From positions 155,026-219,025 of the forward strand of contig JALHQO010000007.1 of NCBI GenBank assembly GCA_022841905.1: a stretch of DNA of 64,000 bases, written 5' to 3'. Below, piece after piece: positions 17,855-27,049 of this stretch. The position numbers and the translations under genes were made by a program. The number at the start of each line of letters is the position of its first letter. Position 1 is the stretch's first letter. A model generated the notes under the pieces. The model worked only from the letters and a program-made list of their open reading frames with translations, did not search any database and was not told where the DNA came from. Source of the DNA: Hyphomonadaceae bacterium (lineage in GTDB: Bacteria > Pseudomonadota > Alphaproteobacteria > Caulobacterales > Aquidulcibacteraceae).

Positions 17855-17885
17855 AAAGCGCCGCCCGGAAACCGAGCGGCGCTTT
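17855..17885. terminator. Bidirectional terminator between marR-type gene and rpsU
   Basis: AAAGCGCCGC (17855-17864) pairs perfectly with GCGGCGCTTT (17876-17885) around an 11-base loop. A and T runs flank both sides. It lies ten bases after the MarR stop and 22 bases beyond the rpsU stop, so it can end both transcripts. Confidence 0.8.
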
Positions 17886-17907
17886 CAAAACTTTAGTGCT
17901 GTCGGCC

Positions 17908-18141
17908 TTACCGCGGACGTGGCGGCGGCTTCGGCAGGAGACCCTCGCGTTGGGCGCGCTTGCGGGCCAGCTTACGGGCGCGGCGCACGGCTTCGGCGCG
18001 TTCACGCGCACGCTTTTCCGACGGCTTCTCGTAATGGTTACGGCGCTTCATTTCGCGGAAAGTGCCTTCCCGCTGCATCTTCTTTTTGAGCGCCTTCAAC
18101 GCCTGATCGACGTTGTTGTCGCGAACGAAAATCTGTACCAG
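17908..18141 (-). CDS. rpsU: 30S ribosomal protein bS21
   Basis: 77-aa basic protein: [20 protein letters not shown], then [20 protein letters not shown] and an Arg/Lys-rich tail with an extra [10 protein letters not shown]. bS21 sits at the small-subunit platform and helps recognise the start site of mRNA. The family N-terminus is Met-Val-Gln-Ile-Phe; here the codon at the Met position (18141-18139) is CTG. GGGAG lies seven bases upstream, as expected of a real start. No ATG or GTG fits nearby in frame; a TTG lies 11 codons upstream. A rare CTG start is the simplest reading. Confidence 0.9.
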   Translation of the reverse strand: MVQIFVRDNNVDQALKALKKKMQREGTFREMKRRNHYEKPSEKRARERAEAVRRARKLARKRAQREGLLPKPPPRPR

Positions 18142-18301
18142 GGGACGTCTCCCGTAACCCGAAACCAATACCAAGCCGGCCGCCAGCGCCGCTGCGCCGC
18201 GAGCCCCGTTCTGAAGCGAAGGCGGGGGATAGCAAAAGGCCGCGCCCCTGTCCATGCCGCAGCCGGTCGACGTCTCCTCAAGCCAAGCGTACCCTCCCAC
18301 T

Positions 18302-18949
18302 ATGACTGAAGCGCCCTCCGCCCGGTTCCGGATCCGGATTCTTGAGGCTTTTCCGGCCCATGCCGCCCGTTTGGGCTGGACGGATGCCGCCTTCAAGGAC
18401 GCATACGAAGAGGTTCAGCTCTCCGAAGGCGAGGCGGCTTTGGCTTGTCCGCGAGGCGCGGAGGACCTGTTCGACGCTTTTGCCGACCGAGCCGACCAGG
18501 CCATGCTCGACGCCCTGGACGATCTTGACCTCCAGGCCATGCGCTACAGCCAGCGCGTAAAGGCTTGCGTCCAGGTCCGCCTTGAAGCGCAAGTGCCCTA
18601 CAAGGAGGCCGCCCGCGCCATGACGCGGGCTCTGACCCGTCCTGATCGCGGCCCGCTCGCCGCACGCCTCGTTTGGCGCACCGCCGATCGCATTTGGCGC
18701 GCTCTGGGCGATACCAGCACAGACGGCAATTTCTACTCCAAACGCGCCATTCTCTCCGGCGTTCTCGCCAGCACGTACGCCCGCTGGTTTAGCGATGAGA
18801 GCGCCGACCACGAAGCCACCTGGGCGTTCCTCGATGCACGCATCGAAAACGTGATGCAGTTCGAAAAGTTCAAAGCGCGCATGAAGCCGCTCGGCGAGCA
18901 CATGCAAACCGCTGTCGGCATCGCGGCGCGGTTTAGATATGGGCGCTAA
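18302..18949 (+). CDS. coq9: COQ9 family ubiquinone biosynthesis protein
   Basis: 215-aa protein with the TetR-like lipid-binding fold of COQ9. Clear segments are [60 protein letters not shown] and [16 protein letters not shown]9 presents ubiquinone intermediates to COQ7-type hydroxylases. The DxSxDxNFYSKR core is nearly complete ([12 protein letters not shown]). It is divergent from rpsU. Confidence 0.93.
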   Translation: MTEAPSARFRIRILEAFPAHAARLGWTDAAFKDAYEEVQLSEGEAALACPRGAEDLFDAFADRADQAMLDALDDLDLQAMRYSQRVKACVQVRLEAQVPYKEAARAMTRALTRPDRGPLAARLVWRTADRIWRALGDTSTDGNFYSKRAILSGVLASTYARWFSDESADHEATWAFLDARIENVMQFEKFKARMKPLGEHMQTAVGIAARFRYGR

Positions 18950-18952
18950 AGT

Positions 18953-19677
18953 TTAGGGTTCGCCAGCGGCGGCCGGCTGCGTTTCGGGTGGTTGCCAGTC
19001 GCCGCTGGGCGGCGCACGCAGTCTCGCCGCATCGAATAGCCAGCGCGCATAAGCGCTTTGGTCTCCGCCATGCGGCGCATACAGAACTGGCCGTAACAAG
19101 GCCGCGGCGTTGTCATAGTCTTCTGATCGGATCAGTTCACGCGCGAGCAGCAAGCGAATGTGGTCTGCTTGCGGCGCGAGTTCGAGCGCCCGGCCTAGCA
19201 CGTCAAGCTGCTCGTCACTCATTGGTTGCGGCTCGCCGGCGAAGGTCGACGCGTAGAGGTAGAGCGTCGGATAATAGGAAGGGTCCTGGAACGCACGAGA
19301 TGCCGGCGAGCTTCGGCTAAATCGGCGCGCGCTTCTTCGCCTGACTTGGCGTTCATTTCTTCCAGGATCATGTCGGCCAGAAGGTAGCGGCCTTCTGCGT
19401 GATTTTCTTGTTGAGCGAAGAGGCCTCGTAAGTTGCGCACAAGAAACACTTCGAGCTTGTTCTGGTTCTCACGGCTCTCCAGCCGCGTAAGCGCCCGCAG
19501 CACGAGATCGAAATCCTCGAGCGATTGCGCGGCATTGCGGACTTGCTGTTCGTTCAGATCGCCATAGACGATGAAGTTGGCGCTTTCGGCGCGCCACCAG
19601 CGGCCGTCTTGTGCGGACGCCGCGCCCGTCAGCGCAGCCGTACTCAATAGTACGCTCGCAATCAGACGCGCCAGCAT
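18953..19677 (-). pseudogene. Exported TPR-like protein split by a frameshift
   Basis: Two minus-strand frames form one protein of about 240 aa. The first starts at ATG 19677 behind GGGAGGAG, has a signal peptide (ending ASA-Q) and a domain with WWRAESANFIVYGDLNEQQV and LEVFLVRNLRGLFAQQE. It is coherent to ...LAEARRHL. The second frame carries on as FQDPSYYPTLYLYASTFAGE, then a TPR-like tail (LDVLGRALELAPQADHIRLL, YDNAAALLRPVLYAPHGG) to the stop at 18953. The switch lies near 19286-19300 and needs one extra base. No homopolymer is there. An ATG at 19222 could start the second part alone. Whether it is a true pseudogene or an assembly error cannot be told here. Confidence 0.7.
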
Positions 19678-19768
19678 CCGCTCCTCCCTGAGTTGCAAAG
19701 GGAGCCTAATGCGCATTTGGGAATTGCCAAGACACCCGCATACCGGGGCGGTGCATCTGCGCGCAAAG

Positions 19769-20836
19769 CTAAAACTTCAGCTTCGTCACGTGGCCCATTT
19801 TGCGGCCGGCGCGGGCGTTGCGTTTGCCGTAGAGATGGAGGCGCGCGTTTGGATCGGCGGCGAGCGCTGACCAGTCTCCTGCTTCCTCGCCGATGAGGTT
19901 CAGCATTTCGATACCGGCGATGCGCGTTGTTGGGCCGAGCGGCCAGCCGGCGATGGCGCGGATGTGTTGTTCGAATTGCGAGGTGAGCGCGCCCTCGATC
20001 GTCCAGTGGCCGCTATTGTGAACGCGCGGCGCCATTTCGTTGGCGACGAGCGAACCATCCGGCATCACGAAAAACTCTATCGTCAGAACGCCAACATAGT
20101 CGAACGCCTGCAACACTTTTTGAGCGGCTTCGAGCGCCGTGCCGAGAATGGCGTCGCTGATCTGCGCCGGCAAAGTGGTGCGCGAAAGAATGCCGCCGGC
20201 ATGCTCGTTCTCGCAGAGATCGTAGTGCACAATCGCGCCATCCCAGCCGCGTGCTGCGATTATGGAGACTTCGCGTTCGAACGGGCAGAATCCTTCGAGA
20301 ATGCCCGGCGCGCCGAGCTTTTCGTAAGCGCCTGCGACGTCGGCTTCCGTTCTCAACCGCAACTGCCCGCGACCGTCATAGCCAAGCCGGCGCGTTTTCA
20401 GGATCGCGGGCAGGCCGATGCGGGCGACGGCGTGCTCTAGCTCCGCTTGAGAAGAAACAGCGGCAAACGGCGGCGTCGCAATGCCGATCGATTCCAAGAA
20501 GCTCTTCTCATCAAAGCGATCCTGCGCGACGGCGAGCGCTTGCGGCGATGGCGCGACGCGCGCGCCAGCGGCGATCAATGCTTCCGCGGTTTGTGCCGGG
20601 ACGTTTTCGAACTCCGTCGTCACGACGCTGACGCGCCGCGCGAAATCCGCGAGAGCTGCGTCGTCGAGATAATTGCCGATGATGGTTTTGGCCGAAACGC
20701 GCGACGCTGGGCTGTCCGGTTCGTCGGTAAAAATGCACACGTCGAAGCCAAGTTGTGCGGCGGCGATCGAGAGCATGCGGCCCAATTGGCCGCCGCCGAG
20801 AATGCCGATCGTCGAACCCGGCTTGAGCGGCGTCAT
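19769..20836 (-). CDS. purK: N5-carboxyaminoimidazole ribonucleotide synthase PurK
   Basis: 355-aa ATP-grasp enzyme that uses ATP and bicarbonate to carboxylate AIR in purine synthesis. [20 protein letters not shown] opens the first domain, the ATP-grasp core has [17 protein letters not shown], and the catalytic and metal-binding part reads [20 protein letters not shown] followed by [19 protein letters not shown]. Its ATG overlaps the purE stop (ATGA, 20833-20836). PurE converts its product. Confidence 0.96.
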   Translation of the reverse strand: MTPLKPGSTIGILGGGQLGRMLSIAAAQLGFDVCIFTDEPDSPASRVSAKTIIGNYLDDAALADFARRVSVVTTEFENVPAQTAEALIAAGARVAPSPQALAVAQDRFDEKSFLESIGIATPPFAAVSSQAELEHAVARIGLPAILKTRRLGYDGRGQLRLRTEADVAGAYEKLGAPGILEGFCPFEREVSIIAARGWDGAIVHYDLCENEHAGGILSRTTLPAQISDAILGTALEAAQKVLQAFDYVGVLTIEFFVMPDGSLVANEMAPRVHNSGHWTIEGALTSQFEQHIRAIAGWPLGPTTRIAGIEMLNLIGEEAGDWSALAADPNARLHLYGKRNARAGRKMGHVTKLKF

Positions 20837-21321
20837 GTCGGGCTTTCGCTCACCGCTTCAGTTTGCGCCGCGCGATAGGCATCGAGCCGCAACGCCAGCG
20901 CTTCGTCGCTCAACGCCAAAATCGCCGTCGCCATCAAAGCGGCGTTCACCGCGCCCGCTTCGCCGATTGCGAGCGTCCCAACCGGCACGCCGCGCGGCAT
21001 TTGTACGATCGAGAGCAAGCTATCCAAGCCTTTGAGTTCTCGGCTTTTTATTGGGACGCCCAAAACTGGGAGGGGCGTCATCGCGGCGGCCATGCCGGGG
21101 AGGTGGGCAGCACCCCCGGCGCCGGCGATGATGATCTTGAGGCCGCGCGCCTTGGCGGTGGCCGCGTACTCGTAGAGCCGCTGCGGCGTGCGATGGGCGG
21201 AGACGACCTTCGCCTCGAACGGCACGCCGAGCGCCTTTAGCGTTTCGGCGGCGAGGTTCAGGGTTTCCCAGTCGGACTTGGAGCCCATGATCAAACCGAC
21301 CAACGGGGCGGGGGTAGCCAT
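20833..21321 (-). CDS. purE: N5-carboxyaminoimidazole ribonucleotide mutase PurE
   Basis: 162-aa class I PurE, which moves the carboxyl group of N5-CAIR to give CAIR. The substrate loop [13 protein letters not shown], the catalytic [11 protein letters not shown] and the later [17 protein letters not shown] and [19 protein letters not shown] are all present. The ATG at 21321 is the family start; the frame extends 104 codons further upstream with non-family residues. It is translationally coupled to purK. Confidence 0.96.
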   Translation of the reverse strand: MATPAPLVGLIMGSKSDWETLNLAAETLKALGVPFEAKVVSAHRTPQRLYEYAATAKARGLKIIIAGAGGAAHLPGMAAAMTPLPVLGVPIKSRELKGLDSLLSIVQMPRGVPVGTLAIGEAGAVNAALMATAILALSDEALALRLDAYRAAQTEAVSESPT

Positions 21322-21439
21322 GTTTCGGCTGCTCCTAAAAAATGGGCCAGTAAAGGAAGCCGCCGCAGGCGTCCAGTCCGGAAGGCTAACGCGTCCTTTA
21401 CCTCCATGGCGCATCCCTCGGGGTGAGAGGCGCACTGAC

Positions 21440-22099
21440 ATGGCCTTGGGCCCCGCCAGGACCGAAACCGAAACGAGCCAGCTGTTGCAACGGCTCGGCC
21501 TCGACGCGCGCGACGTTTCCGAGCCTGCGATCGAAGTTTTGGCGCGACTCACCCTCGAATTGGAGGCCATGCAGGCCCAGTTGGCCGACGCCGAGACGCT
21601 GGCCGACCGCGATACGCTGGCGCCCGTCTTCAACCGCCGCGCCTTTCTGCGCGGCCTGCACCGGACGATGTCCGAGGTCGAACGCTACCGCACGCCCGCC
21701 GCCGTGCTCTACATCGACCTCGATGGCTTCAAGGCGCTCAATGACAGTTTCGGTCATGGCGCCGGCGATGCGATTTTGCGTCATGTCGGGCGGCTCCTGG
21801 TGGACAACGTGCGCGAGTCCGATGTTGTCGGCCGGCTCGGCGGCGATGAGTTCGGCGTTATCCTCAATCGCGCCACCGCTGACGAAGCGCGCGCCAAATC
21901 GGCGATGCTGAGCGCGGCGATCAATTCGTCCGCTGTCGTGTATGCCGGTATGCATCATCGTGTGCGGGCAAGCGTTGGCGTGCATCCGATCGCGCTGGTC
22001 GAAGATCCCGAATACGCAATCGCGCGCGCCGACGAGGCAATGTACGCAGAGAAGTACGCCCGCCGTGCGCAACAAGCGCAGGCGTTTTCGGGTTTCTAG
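21440..22099 (+). CDS. GGDEF domain diguanylate cyclase with an I-site
   Basis: 219-aa protein. About 55 helical N-terminal residues with no known sensor fold precede one GGDEF domain. The active loop is an intact GGDEF (134-138). The metal and substrate segment is [24 protein letters not shown] at 125-128 is five residues before GGDEF and matches the RxxD inhibitory site, so the product c-di-GMP should inhibit it. No EAL domain. Divergent from purE. Confidence 0.92.
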   Translation: MALGPARTETETSQLLQRLGLDARDVSEPAIEVLARLTLELEAMQAQLADAETLADRDTLAPVFNRRAFLRGLHRTMSEVERYRTPAAVLYIDLDGFKALNDSFGHGAGDAILRHVGRLLVDNVRESDVVGRLGGDEFGVILNRATADEARAKSAMLSAAINSSAVVYAGMHHRVRASVGVHPIALVEDPEYAIARADEAMYAEKYARRAQQAQAFSGF

Positions 22100-22107
22100 C
22101 TTCGCCA

Positions 22108-22155
22108 GTCCGCCTCCGCCAAGGCTTCGGCGGACGATTTCGCTTGCGCGAAATC
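22108..22155. repeat. Double hairpin after the GGDEF gene
   Basis: GTCCGCC (22108-22114) pairs with GGCGGAC (22129-22135). Immediately after it GATTTCGC (22136-22143) pairs perfectly with GCGAAATC (22148-22155) around TTGC. It starts nine bases after the GGDEF stop. No T run follows, so it may be an intergenic palindromic repeat or a stabilising 3' end rather than a plain terminator. Confidence 0.5.
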
Positions 22156-22684
22156 GGAGGGCGGAGACGCGAGGGTTGCATCTCAAGGCAGTTACAGTGT
22201 GCGCTGCTTGCACAGCGCCAGACGCTTCGCTCGCGTCTCCGTGATCTGCTTCACCGGCGCCGTCGCGAGAGATGTTTCACTCTCGGAGGCGGCGCGGCCG
22301 GCGGCGTGACAGTCGTCGCTGCTCGCGACGATCCTGTGTACGTGCTCCAACGGTTGCGACCCCGCGGGCTTCTGCGTTCGATGCGGTACGCGACGGGAGG
22401 GCGTCCAAGGGGTCTGTCCGTCTCTTCGCGGCGCCTTCTCATGAAAGAGGAGCATCAATTGCATCACGCTCGATCACACCATCTCCGCGTTGGCTGAACA
22501 GGGATCCAACTGCCCTCCTGCGAAGATGATGGGGTGATCATACGCCGGGTTGGGATGCTGTCGGATAGATTGGATTCTATCCTCGTAATGTTGGTTGCTT
22601 TTCGCCCATAGCGGATATTGGTAGTGTAAGGCTGTGGCCTCGCTTGAGCGCTCCACAAGCCGCACTACCCAGCCGAAGGTTTTT
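22156..22684. other. Intergenic region with no convincing gene
   Basis: About 530 bases between the GGDEF gene and the cyclase gene. Open frames exist on both strands but their translations are low-quality Arg/Ser-rich sequence without a ribosome-binding site or a family pattern. The last 80 bases become AT-richer (near 22540-22640) and probably carry the cyclase promoter. I saw no tRNA-like cloverleaf, riboswitch or insertion-sequence end. Confidence 0.5.
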
Positions 22685-24703
22685 ATGACCGACGACGCCC
22701 AGGCCCGCAAACTCACCACTATCGTCGCGCTGGATGTCGCAGGCTATTCCGCGCGCACCGAAGCTGACGAGGCCAGGACAACCGCCGAGGTAGCGGCGCT
22801 GCGCAGGGTGATCGAAGCCATAGCCGCGCGTCACGGCGGCCGCTTATTCAGCACGGCCGGCGACGGCTTCATGCTGGACTTTGGTTCGAGCCTTGCTGCT
22901 GTCGAAGCTGCGTTTGAACTCGCCGCAACGTGCGAACCGAAAGTGCGCGTCGGCGTCCACCTGGGCGACGTTGTAGTGCAACCGAATGGCGACCTCCTGG
23001 GCCACGGCGTCAACGTCGCCGCGCGCCTCATGGCGCAATCGACGCCAGGCGCGGCTTTGGTATCAGCGACAGTTCGGCAAACGATCCGTGGCCCGATCGC
23101 AGATCGCCTGCAGTCGCGTGGGCTTCTCAAGCTCGACAAGATGGCCGAGACGATCGAGGCGTTTGCACTGACCGTTGCCGTCGTGGCGAATGCGGCGCCG
23201 GCGCCGGCGCCGACGGAAGCTGACCCCATCCTCGTCGTCCTACCGTTCGACAATTTGTCGACAGATCCCGAGATGCAATTCTTCTCCGACGGCGTCAGCG
23301 AGGAGATCATTCAGCGTCTGTCGCGCGGCGCGAAGCTTAAGGTCATCGGGCGAACGTCGAGCTTTCAGTTTCGGGGCGAGAAGAAGAGCGATGCGGCGCA
23401 CATGCTAAAATGCAGTCACTTGCTCGACGGCTCAGTGCGCCGGGCGGGCGCACGCGTGCGCATCGCCGCGCATCTCGTCGAAACAGCCTCGCACACTACC
23501 CTGTGGTCCGAGCGTTACGACCGCAGCCTCGACGATACGTTCGCTGTACAGGACGAGATTTCCGAAGCCATCGCTGGCGCCTTGCAACAAACGTTCACCA
23601 GCTTCTCGACCAAGGCTATCGATCCGGTGGCCTATGATCTTTATCTGCGCGCCAGCATCAAGTCGTATGCGCCGGACGAGTTGTGCGGGCACGTCGAACT
23701 ATTGGAGGCCGCGGTTCAGCTTGCGCCCAACTTTGCGGAGGCTTGGGGGAGGCTGGCGTACGTCCGCACCTGGGCGCGATTGTATCAGCCGTTCGCCGAA
23801 CGCGCGGCGTCTACCGCCTTGGTGACACGCGAAGCGGAACGGGCGCTGGCGCTCGATCATGAAAACGTCGACGCGCTGACCGCTCAGTATTTCATCTTGC
23901 CGCCGTATGGCAGTTTCATCGAGTCGGACGCCGCTATGGAGCGCATTCGCCGGGCGCCGGGTCGCGGCGAGGGCCACGGTTATGTCGGCTGGCATGCCCG
24001 CACGATCGGACGGACCCGCGAATGCGCCGAGATCACGGAGGAGATTTATCCGTCTGATCCGCTGAACCCGATGTTCGTGATGATGACGTCGATGGCCCGA
24101 ATGGCCGTCGGACAAGTGGCCGAGGCGATCCCGCTCCTCGAAGGTCTCATGGCGCGCGCGCCAGGCATGATTTATCCGGTCGTGGTTCTGCTTCGCGCCC
24201 ACGCTCTTCTGAACGACTGGCCGGCGGTGGACAGGCTGATTGCAGCGGCGGCGAACTGGCCGGCGCGTGCATTCGATGACGGGGTGATGTTCGTCCGCGC
24301 CGAGCGCAATCCGACGGCGGAGAACATTGGCGCCATACGCGACGCGCTCGAAGCGCATGTCGCAAAGACCGGCTCGGTGGACGTCACGCGGCTTGTGTAT
24401 GCGGCTCACCTGGGCCTCGTTGACGACGTCTATCGCATCGCTGAAAGCGCCCATCTTGGACCGCGGGGGAGCGCTGACGACGTCATCGGTCCCGACGCCT
24501 ACCGCACCGGCATGCTGTTTTGGAAAGGGATGCCCGAAATCCGCAACGATCCGCGCTTCGTGCGGCTCTGCGCGCGGCTCGGCCTCGTCGAGTTTTGGCT
24601 CGCGACTCAGAAATGGCCCGACTGCGTGGACGAGGTCCCCTACGACTTTAGGGTCGCGTGCGAACAGGCGCGGAGCATTCCGAAGGAAGCTTTCGAGTTT
24701 TGA
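22685..24703 (+). CDS. Class III nucleotide cyclase with TolB-like and TPR modules
   Basis: 672 aa in three parts. Residues 1-170 are a class III adenylate/guanylate cyclase domain: metal-binding Asp17 in IVALDVAGYSA and Asp60 in STAGDGFML, and the transition-state pair Asn110 and Arg114 in GVNVAARL. Residues about 180-310 resemble the TolB-like domain that follows such cyclases (LVVLPFDNLSTDPEMQFFSD, VIGRTSSFQFRGE). The rest is TPR-like helices to residue 670. The usual base-reading Lys before GDG is Ser56. It has no membrane segment. GAAGG precedes the ATG. The cyclic product is probably cAMP but is not certain. Confidence 0.87.
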   Translation: MTDDAQARKLTTIVALDVAGYSARTEADEARTTAEVAALRRVIEAIAARHGGRLFSTAGDGFMLDFGSSLAAVEAAFELAATCEPKVRVGVHLGDVVVQPNGDLLGHGVNVAARLMAQSTPGAALVSATVRQTIRGPIADRLQSRGLLKLDKMAETIEAFALTVAVVANAAPAPAPTEADPILVVLPFDNLSTDPEMQFFSDGVSEEIIQRLSRGAKLKVIGRTSSFQFRGEKKSDAAHMLKCSHLLDGSVRRAGARVRIAAHLVETASHTTLWSERYDRSLDDTFAVQDEISEAIAGALQQTFTSFSTKAIDPVAYDLYLRASIKSYAPDELCGHVELLEAAVQLAPNFAEAWGRLAYVRTWARLYQPFAERAASTALVTREAERALALDHENVDALTAQYFILPPYGSFIESDAAMERIRRAPGRGEGHGYVGWHARTIGRTRECAEITEEIYPSDPLNPMFVMMTSMARMAVGQVAEAIPLLEGLMARAPGMIYPVVVLLRAHALLNDWPAVDRLIAAAANWPARAFDDGVMFVRAERNPTAENIGAIRDALEAHVAKTGSVDVTRLVYAAHLGLVDDVYRIAESAHLGPRGSADDVIGPDAYRTGMLFWKGMPEIRNDPRFVRLCARLGLVEFWLATQKWPDCVDEVPYDFRVACEQARSIPKEAFEF

Positions 24704-24717
24704 GCGGCGCTTAAGCG

Positions 24718-25734
24718 CTAGAGCCGCCAACTAAGCGCAAACGCGCCGAAATCTTGGCGCGTCGGTTGGGTTTCGAATTCTTCGGTGCGCCAGACATAGG
24801 TGTAGGCGAGACGCCAGTCTCCGGCGCTGACTGAGAAGCCGGTTTGGAAGTCGGCGACGTATGGCGTGCGCTCGACCGAGGCGCTGTCTTCCCAGGTGTT
24901 GCCGTCGAGGAAGAGATTGCGCGCAACGGCGCGGCCTTGGATGCCCGCGAACACCGACCAGGATAGCGGCCCGCCGGCGAAGTGTTCGACACCGGAGAGC
25001 GAGGGGCGCACGCGTGGGGGCCCGTAATCGTTGTCGATACGCCAGCCGATGCGGGCGGTGAGGCCCACGCGCGCTTCCGTGCGCAGCGTGCCGAGGCTTG
25101 CGCCGGCGCTCGGTGTCAGATCGAACTCGAGGCCGCCGGGCACGTCGATGAACGCGCGCACGGCGCGCCAGCGGCGATCGAACGAGACGGCGAAGGCAAA
25201 CTCGTCTTCGAGTTGGCTGTCCCAGCCTTGCGGATCGGGCGCGCCCAGAGATTCGTGGATGCCGCGCTGGGCTTGTTCGCCCATCGCCGAAGGGCCGGTG
25301 ATGCCGAATTCGAGTTCGTAGGTGTCGAGATAGCGCGGCGCGCGGCCGTCCGTGCGATCTTCTTCGGCGCCGACCATGAGCTGCATGTAGAGCCAGCCGG
25401 CGTAGGGGTGCTGATCGGCCGGGGCGGGCACGGCGGCGATGTCTTCGGGCGTGAAGATCGATTGGCCAATGGCGACGCCCCAAAAGTCCGGTTGCGAGTT
25501 CGAGAAATAGCGCGTGAAGCCGCCGGCGCCGCGCAGCCAATCGGGCACGCCTTCAGCCGGCGAGACGTAAGCCAGCTTGATGCCGGAGGTGTAGTTGCGG
25601 TCAGCGCCGGAGGAGAGGCTGTCATTCTCGACCGCGATCGAGAACACGCCTTGCAGCTCATCGGGGCGATCTTCGGCGAACGCCGCGCTCGGCAGCGCGG
25701 CCAATAGTGCCGCGCCCGTCAGCCAACGCTTCAA
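24718..25734 (-). CDS. LpxR-like lipid A deacylase family protein
   Basis: 338-aa outer-membrane beta-barrel with a signal peptide (KRWLTGAALLAALPSAAFA). The catalytic-side pattern VENDSLSSGADRNYTSGIK and HPYAGWLYMQLMVG matches LpxR, which removes 3'-acyl chains from lipid A. The final residue region ALSWRL is a normal barrel end. I choose TTG 25734 as start: it overlaps the YdcH stop as TTGA and begins right at the signal peptide. A longer in-frame ATG at 25770 would overlap the upstream gene by 40 bases. Confidence 0.85.
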   Translation of the reverse strand: MKRWLTGAALLAALPSAAFAEDRPDELQGVFSIAVENDSLSSGADRNYTSGIKLAYVSPAEGVPDWLRGAGGFTRYFSNSQPDFWGVAIGQSIFTPEDIAAVPAPADQHPYAGWLYMQLMVGAEEDRTDGRAPRYLDTYELEFGITGPSAMGEQAQRGIHESLGAPDPQGWDSQLEDEFAFAVSFDRRWRAVRAFIDVPGGLEFDLTPSAGASLGTLRTEARVGLTARIGWRIDNDYGPPRVRPSLSGVEHFAGGPLSWSVFAGIQGRAVARNLFLDGNTWEDSASVERTPYVADFQTGFSVSAGDWRLAYTYVWRTEEFETQPTRQDFGAFALSWRL

Positions 25735-25970
25735 GCGATGATGTCCGGCGTCAGCCTGTCTTCGATCCATTGAATTTGGTCCCTCAACACGAGCTTGCTG
25801 CGCTTCAAGCGAGCAATTTGCAGCATGTCGCCGCTGGTCTTCTCTTGCAGTGCAGCAATCGCGCTGTCGAGCGCGCGGTGCTCCTCGCGCAGCTCTATCA
25901 GCCGTGCGCGTAACGCTCGTTTTTCTGGCGTATCGTTAATGTCGAATTCGTCAGGATCGTCGGCGTCCAT
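25731..25970 (-). CDS. YdcH family small protein (DUF465)
   Basis: 79-aa charged helical protein: RALRARLIELREEHRALDSA, IAALQEKTSGDMLQIARLKR, SKLVLRDQIQWIEDRL. DUF465/YdcH members are short helical hairpins of unknown function. Its stop overlaps the start of the LpxR-like gene. A second YdcH gene lies head to head 212 bases away. Confidence 0.82.
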   Translation of the reverse strand: MDADDPDEFDINDTPEKRALRARLIELREEHRALDSAIAALQEKTSGDMLQIARLKRSKLVLRDQIQWIEDRLTPDIIA

Positions 25971-26182
25971 GTGCCCTGTTCCGCCGTGCGCGGCCGGAAC
26001 CCCGAGGGCCGCGCGCCGAGCTAAGCCACGCCAGAAAGGCGCTGTAAAGCGCCACAACTCGCCAAATTTAAAAGCAGGAACAAGGGCTGGCGTAAGAAAT
26101 GTAAATTTTGTTGATGATGTAAGGAGACAATAGTGAAATTCGGGAGCATCCTCGGACTCGCCAACCAAAGGAGGCGCCTTCG

Positions 26183-26359
26183 ATGGCTATCGAGCAGCGT
26201 TTACGCGAACTCGACGCCCGGCATCGGGATCTCGACTTAATCATTGAACATGAGGCCAAAAGGCCGGCCGTGGATCCTGCCCGGCTCACCGCAATGAAGC
26301 GGCAAAAACTCAAACTCAAAGAACAAATCGAAGTGATCCGACAGAGTCTCAGTCACTGA
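26183..26359 (+). CDS. YdcH family small protein (DUF465)
   Basis: 58-aa helical hairpin: LRELDARHRDLDLIIEHEAK, RPAVDPARLTAMKRQKLKLK, EQIEVIR. AAAGGAGG lies eight bases before the ATG, the best ribosome-binding site in this part. Divergent from the other YdcH gene; the 212 bases between them are AT-rich and should hold both promoters. A hairpin at 26386 ends the transcript. Confidence 0.82.
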   Translation: MAIEQRLRELDARHRDLDLIIEHEAKRPAVDPARLTAMKRQKLKLKEQIEVIRQSLSH

Positions 26360-26385
26360 ACTGAGCGCTCGCCCTGGCGTGTAAC

Positions 26386-26412
26386 GCGCCGCCCTGAGTT
26401 TTGGGGCGGCGC
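26386..26412. terminator. Hairpin terminator
   Basis: GCGCCGCCC (26386-26394) pairs with GGGCGGCGC (26404-26412) around a nine-base loop containing TTTT. It lies between the convergent YdcH and msrB genes and may serve both. Confidence 0.65.
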
Positions 26413-26414
26413 TG

Positions 26415-26957
26415 TCAGCGCGACGCGGTTTCAGTTTCGCCATCCACCAGCGGCAGATAGCGCGCGTATCCTTCCGCGGCCATGCGTTCGCGTGGGATGA
26501 AGCGGATGGCGCACGAATTGATGCAGAAGCGCTGGCCGCCCGTGCCGCGCGGCCCGTCGTCGAACACGTGGCCCAAGTGTGCATTGCCCTCGCGCGAGCG
26601 CACTTCGATTCGGCGCATGCCGAGTGTGTAATCCTCGTGCATCGTGATGGCGTTGGGATCGATCGGCGTGGTGAAGCTCGGCCAACCGGAACCGCTGTCA
26701 TATTTGGTGGTCGAGGCAAACAGCGCCTCGCCGGTGCGGGCTTCAACGTAAATGCCGGTTTCGTGGTGATTCCAGTATTCGTTGTCGAACGCGCGCTCGG
26801 TGCCGCCCTGGTCCATGACCCAATTGCGCAGGCGTTCGAGCGCGTTCGGCGAGCGCTCAGTTTGCGCGATCGGGCGCTCGCGGGTCTGCGCGTAGGCGTA
26901 GTAGCCCGCGCCGCTGACGGCGAGCAGGGCGACGGCGATGATGGGGGCGAGGCGCAT
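26415..26957 (-). CDS. msrB: Peptide-methionine (R)-S-oxide reductase MsrB, exported
   Basis: 180-aa enzyme that repairs methionine-R-sulfoxide. An N-terminal hydrophobic segment (LAPIIAVALLAVSGAGYYAY) is a signal or anchor, so it works in the envelope. Catalytic residues: SGWPSF, HLGHVFDDGP and RFCINSCAIRF. The zinc CxxC pairs are absent. A second Cys four residues after the catalytic one (where most MsrB have Ala) could resolve the disulfide. Divergent from msrA. Confidence 0.94.
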   Translation of the reverse strand: MRLAPIIAVALLAVSGAGYYAYAQTRERPIAQTERSPNALERLRNWVMDQGGTERAFDNEYWNHHETGIYVEARTGEALFASTTKYDSGSGWPSFTTPIDPNAITMHEDYTLGMRRIEVRSREGNAHLGHVFDDGPRGTGGQRFCINSCAIRFIPRERMAAEGYARYLPLVDGETETASR

Positions 26958-27049
26958 AAGGGAGGCTCCAGTGTTGAAAGCTTATACGCCTAAGGGCGTC
27001 GCGCGGTTGCGCTGGAAACCAGAGACAGTCGCCATACGTAAGCACCCAT

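Noticed and set aside
22144..22497. Open frames on both strands between the GGDEF and cyclase genes
   Set aside because: Translations are Arg/Ser-rich without motif, signal or ribosome-binding site.
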